DNA from: Bacteroidia bacterium
Lineage (GTDB): Bacteria; Bacteroidota; Bacteroidia; B-17B0; Aurantibacillaceae
Assembly: GCA_016787705.1 (NCBI GenBank)
Contig: JAEUTP010000020.1
Coordinates: 62,001 to 126,000, forward strand
Direction of reading: 5' to 3'
Length of the DNA stretch: 64,000 nucleotides
Made by a program: the position numbers and the translations under genes. The number at the start of each line of letters is the position of its first letter. Within the stretch, counting starts at the first letter, position 1. Below the pieces are notes generated by a model. That model was not told the DNA's origin and did no database searches. It worked only from the letters and a program-made list of their open reading frames with translations. Of the stretch, positions 62,763 through 64,000 are shown in pieces.

Positions 62763-64000
62763 TTAAATTAATTCAACACTTCTTTTAATAAAGTTAGTCA
62801 AGCTTTCGCCTTTTAATAAACCTTGTGATAGCAAAGCCAGATCTGTAGCTTGTTTTGCCAAATTTGTTTGTTTAGCTGCATCTTTTTCATCCAGTATTTT
62901 TGTGATCAATGGATGATTTGAATTAACAATAAGGTTGTACATATCAGGCATATTACCATAAAAGCCCATTGAACCGCCACCTAATTGATTCATATCTTTC
63001 ATACGGCGCATAAACTCAGGGCGTGTAATGATCATCGGCGCGTCTTTCTCACTTAAATTCTCGAAGGTTACATTAAACTGTTCTTTGCTTACTGTGCCTT
63101 CTATAATTGGTTGTAATTGTTTTTGTTGCTCTTCGGTAATTTTGCTTACAGTGTTTTCATCTTTTTTAATTAGCTTATCTACCGTATCAGCATCTACGCG
63201 CACAAAAGAAATATCTTTTAATTTACTTTCTAGCTGATTAATGTAATGAGGGTCTAACATGGTCTCCATCAGCAACACCTCATATCCCCTGCTCTTTGCT
63301 GCATCAATGTAAGCGTGCTGTTCCAGGATGTTTGTTGCATATAAATACACGAGCTTATTGTTCTTATCTGTTTGAATTGGTTTTACTAAATTTTCAAATT
63401 CTTCAAAGGTGTGATACTTATTTTCAGTTGTTTTTAGTAATGCAAATTTCACGGCTTTTTCATAGAATTTTTCATCACTGATCATACCGTATTGAACAAA
63501 AATTTTAATATCGTCCCATTTCTTCTCAAATTCGGCGCGGTCTTTTTTAAAGATCTCTTCCAGTTTATCTGCTACTTTTTTAGTGATGTGACTCGATATC
63601 TTTTTTACATTTCCATCAGCTTGTAAATAACTACGACTAACATTTAACGGAATGTCCGGGCTATCAATAACGCCACGCAGTAAGGTTAAAAAATCAGGAA
63701 CAATGTTCTCAACATTATCTGTAACAAAAACCTGGTTGCTGTATAATTGTATCCGATCTTTTGGCATTTCTAATTTATTAGAAAGCTTAGGAAAGTATAA
63801 AATACCGGTTAAATTAAATGGATAATCTACATTTAAATGAATATTGAACAAAGGTTCTTCAAATTGCATTGGATACAACTCGTGATAAAAAGATTTATAA
63901 TCTTCTTCTTTCAAATCACTTGGTTTTTTAGTCCATGCCGGCGCCGGATTGTTAATGATATTATCAACTTCTATTTCAATATCCTTCACATCCTCTTCTT
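62763..64000 (-). CDS. htpG: Chaperone protein HtpG (Hsp90), C-terminal part
   Basis: About 412 codons of the C-terminal part of Hsp90 are present and the frame continues off the right edge; the GTG near 63989 is not the true start. The middle domain has AWTKKPSDLKEEDYKSFYHELYPMQFEEPLFNIHLNVDYPFNLTGILYFPK and GVIDSPDIPLNVSRSYLQ. The C-terminal dimerisation domain includes DPHYINQLESKLKDISFVRVDADTVDKLI and PLITKILDEKD. HtpG is a cytoplasmic ATP-dependent chaperone. The ATP-binding N-terminal domain lies outside the window. Confidence 0.95.
   Translation of the reverse strand, partial: EEDVKDIEIEVDNIINNPAPAWTKKPSDLKEEDYKSFYHELYPMQFEEPLFNIHLNVDYPFNLTGILYFPKLSNKLEMPKDRIQLYSNQVFVTDNVENIVPDFLTLLRGVIDSPDIPLNVSRSYLQADGNVKKISSHITKKVADKLEEIFKKDRAEFEKKWDDIKIFVQYGMISDEKFYEKAVKFALLKTTENKYHTFEEFENLVKPIQTDKNNKLVYLYATNILEQHAYIDAAKSRGYEVLLMETMLDPHYINQLESKLKDISFVRVDADTVDKLIKKDENTVSKITEEQQKQLQPIIEGTVSKEQFNVTFENLSEKDAPMIITRPEFMRRMKDMNQLGGGSMGFYGNMPDMYNLIVNSNHPLITKILDEKDAAKQTNLAKQATDLALLSQGLLKGESLTNFIKRSVELI

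Overview
The window is chromosomal DNA from a low-GC member of the Bacteroidota. Supporting signs are type IX secretion (T9SS) C-terminal sorting domains, a TonB receptor with an N-terminal carboxypeptidase-regulatory domain, Bacteroidota-specific families (DUF4835, DUF2452, DUF6132, DUF4412, the Bacteroidota form of RpoZ), promoters of the TTTG / TAnnTTTG type and almost no Shine-Dalgarno sequences. I cannot name a genus. No phage, insertion sequence or CRISPR array is visible. Both ends cut a gene: an ABC-F ATPase at the left and HtpG at the right.

Layout. 1-9.9 kb: housekeeping and metabolic genes (ABC-F, cyanophycinase, TerC, acyl-CoA carboxyltransferase, methionine aminopeptidase, esterase, quinone-reductase-like MDR, archaemetzincin lipoprotein, EF-P), with a decayed GyrI-like gene just before the archaemetzincin. 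10-17.2 kb: small exported or membrane proteins, two GNAT acetyltransferases, a ferritin-like protein, an AI-2E-type permease and a DsbA/FrnE oxidoreductase. 17.2-21.1 kb: two tandem POT peptide transporters and rplS. 21.4-27.7 kb: a sulfane-sulfur / persulfide cluster. 27.9-33.5 kb: tRNA-Leu(GAG), a GIY-YIG gene remnant and two large T9SS-exported proteins. 33.7-42 kb: DUF2452 and folE, divergent from a nine-gene light-response operon that carries three different photolyase/cryptochrome subfamilies. 42-46.6 kb: TonB receptor, a divergent MarR-like regulator and small proteins. 46.6-50 kb: DUF4835, coaBC, rpoZ and bamD, all facing left. 50-54.1 kb: three T9SS cargo proteins, two of them close paralogs. 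54.2-61.7 kb: a protein of about 2,260 residues with TPR, beta-propeller, Asn-rich coiled-coil and three SPOR domains, followed by a NlpC/P60-like hydrolase. 61.8-64 kb: DUF4412 protein and htpG.

The most coherent system is the sulfur cluster. It contains a Crp/Fnr regulator with a three-cysteine motif, a divergent CstB-like persulfide dioxygenase-rhodanese, and an operon of rhodaneses, thioredoxins, an HMA-domain protein, a half-size TauE permease and small membrane proteins. Three promoters in the cluster share a 16-bp palindromic site (close to TGKAACAWWTGTTMCA), each exactly 21 nt upstream of a -7-like element. This fits class-II activation by the local Crp/Fnr protein and is the best candidate here for an undescribed regulon.

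Other points read directly from the sequence are: a perfect 13-bp inverted repeat between the TonB receptor and the MarR-like gene; an inverted repeat between folE and the photolyase operon; a bamD whose lipoprotein signal lies upstream of its first ATG and apparently starts at CTG; two decayed genes; a 45-aa DUF2256 gene inside the photolyase operon; and dispersed inverted-repeat elements around terminators. All functions are assigned by recognising motifs, without database searches.
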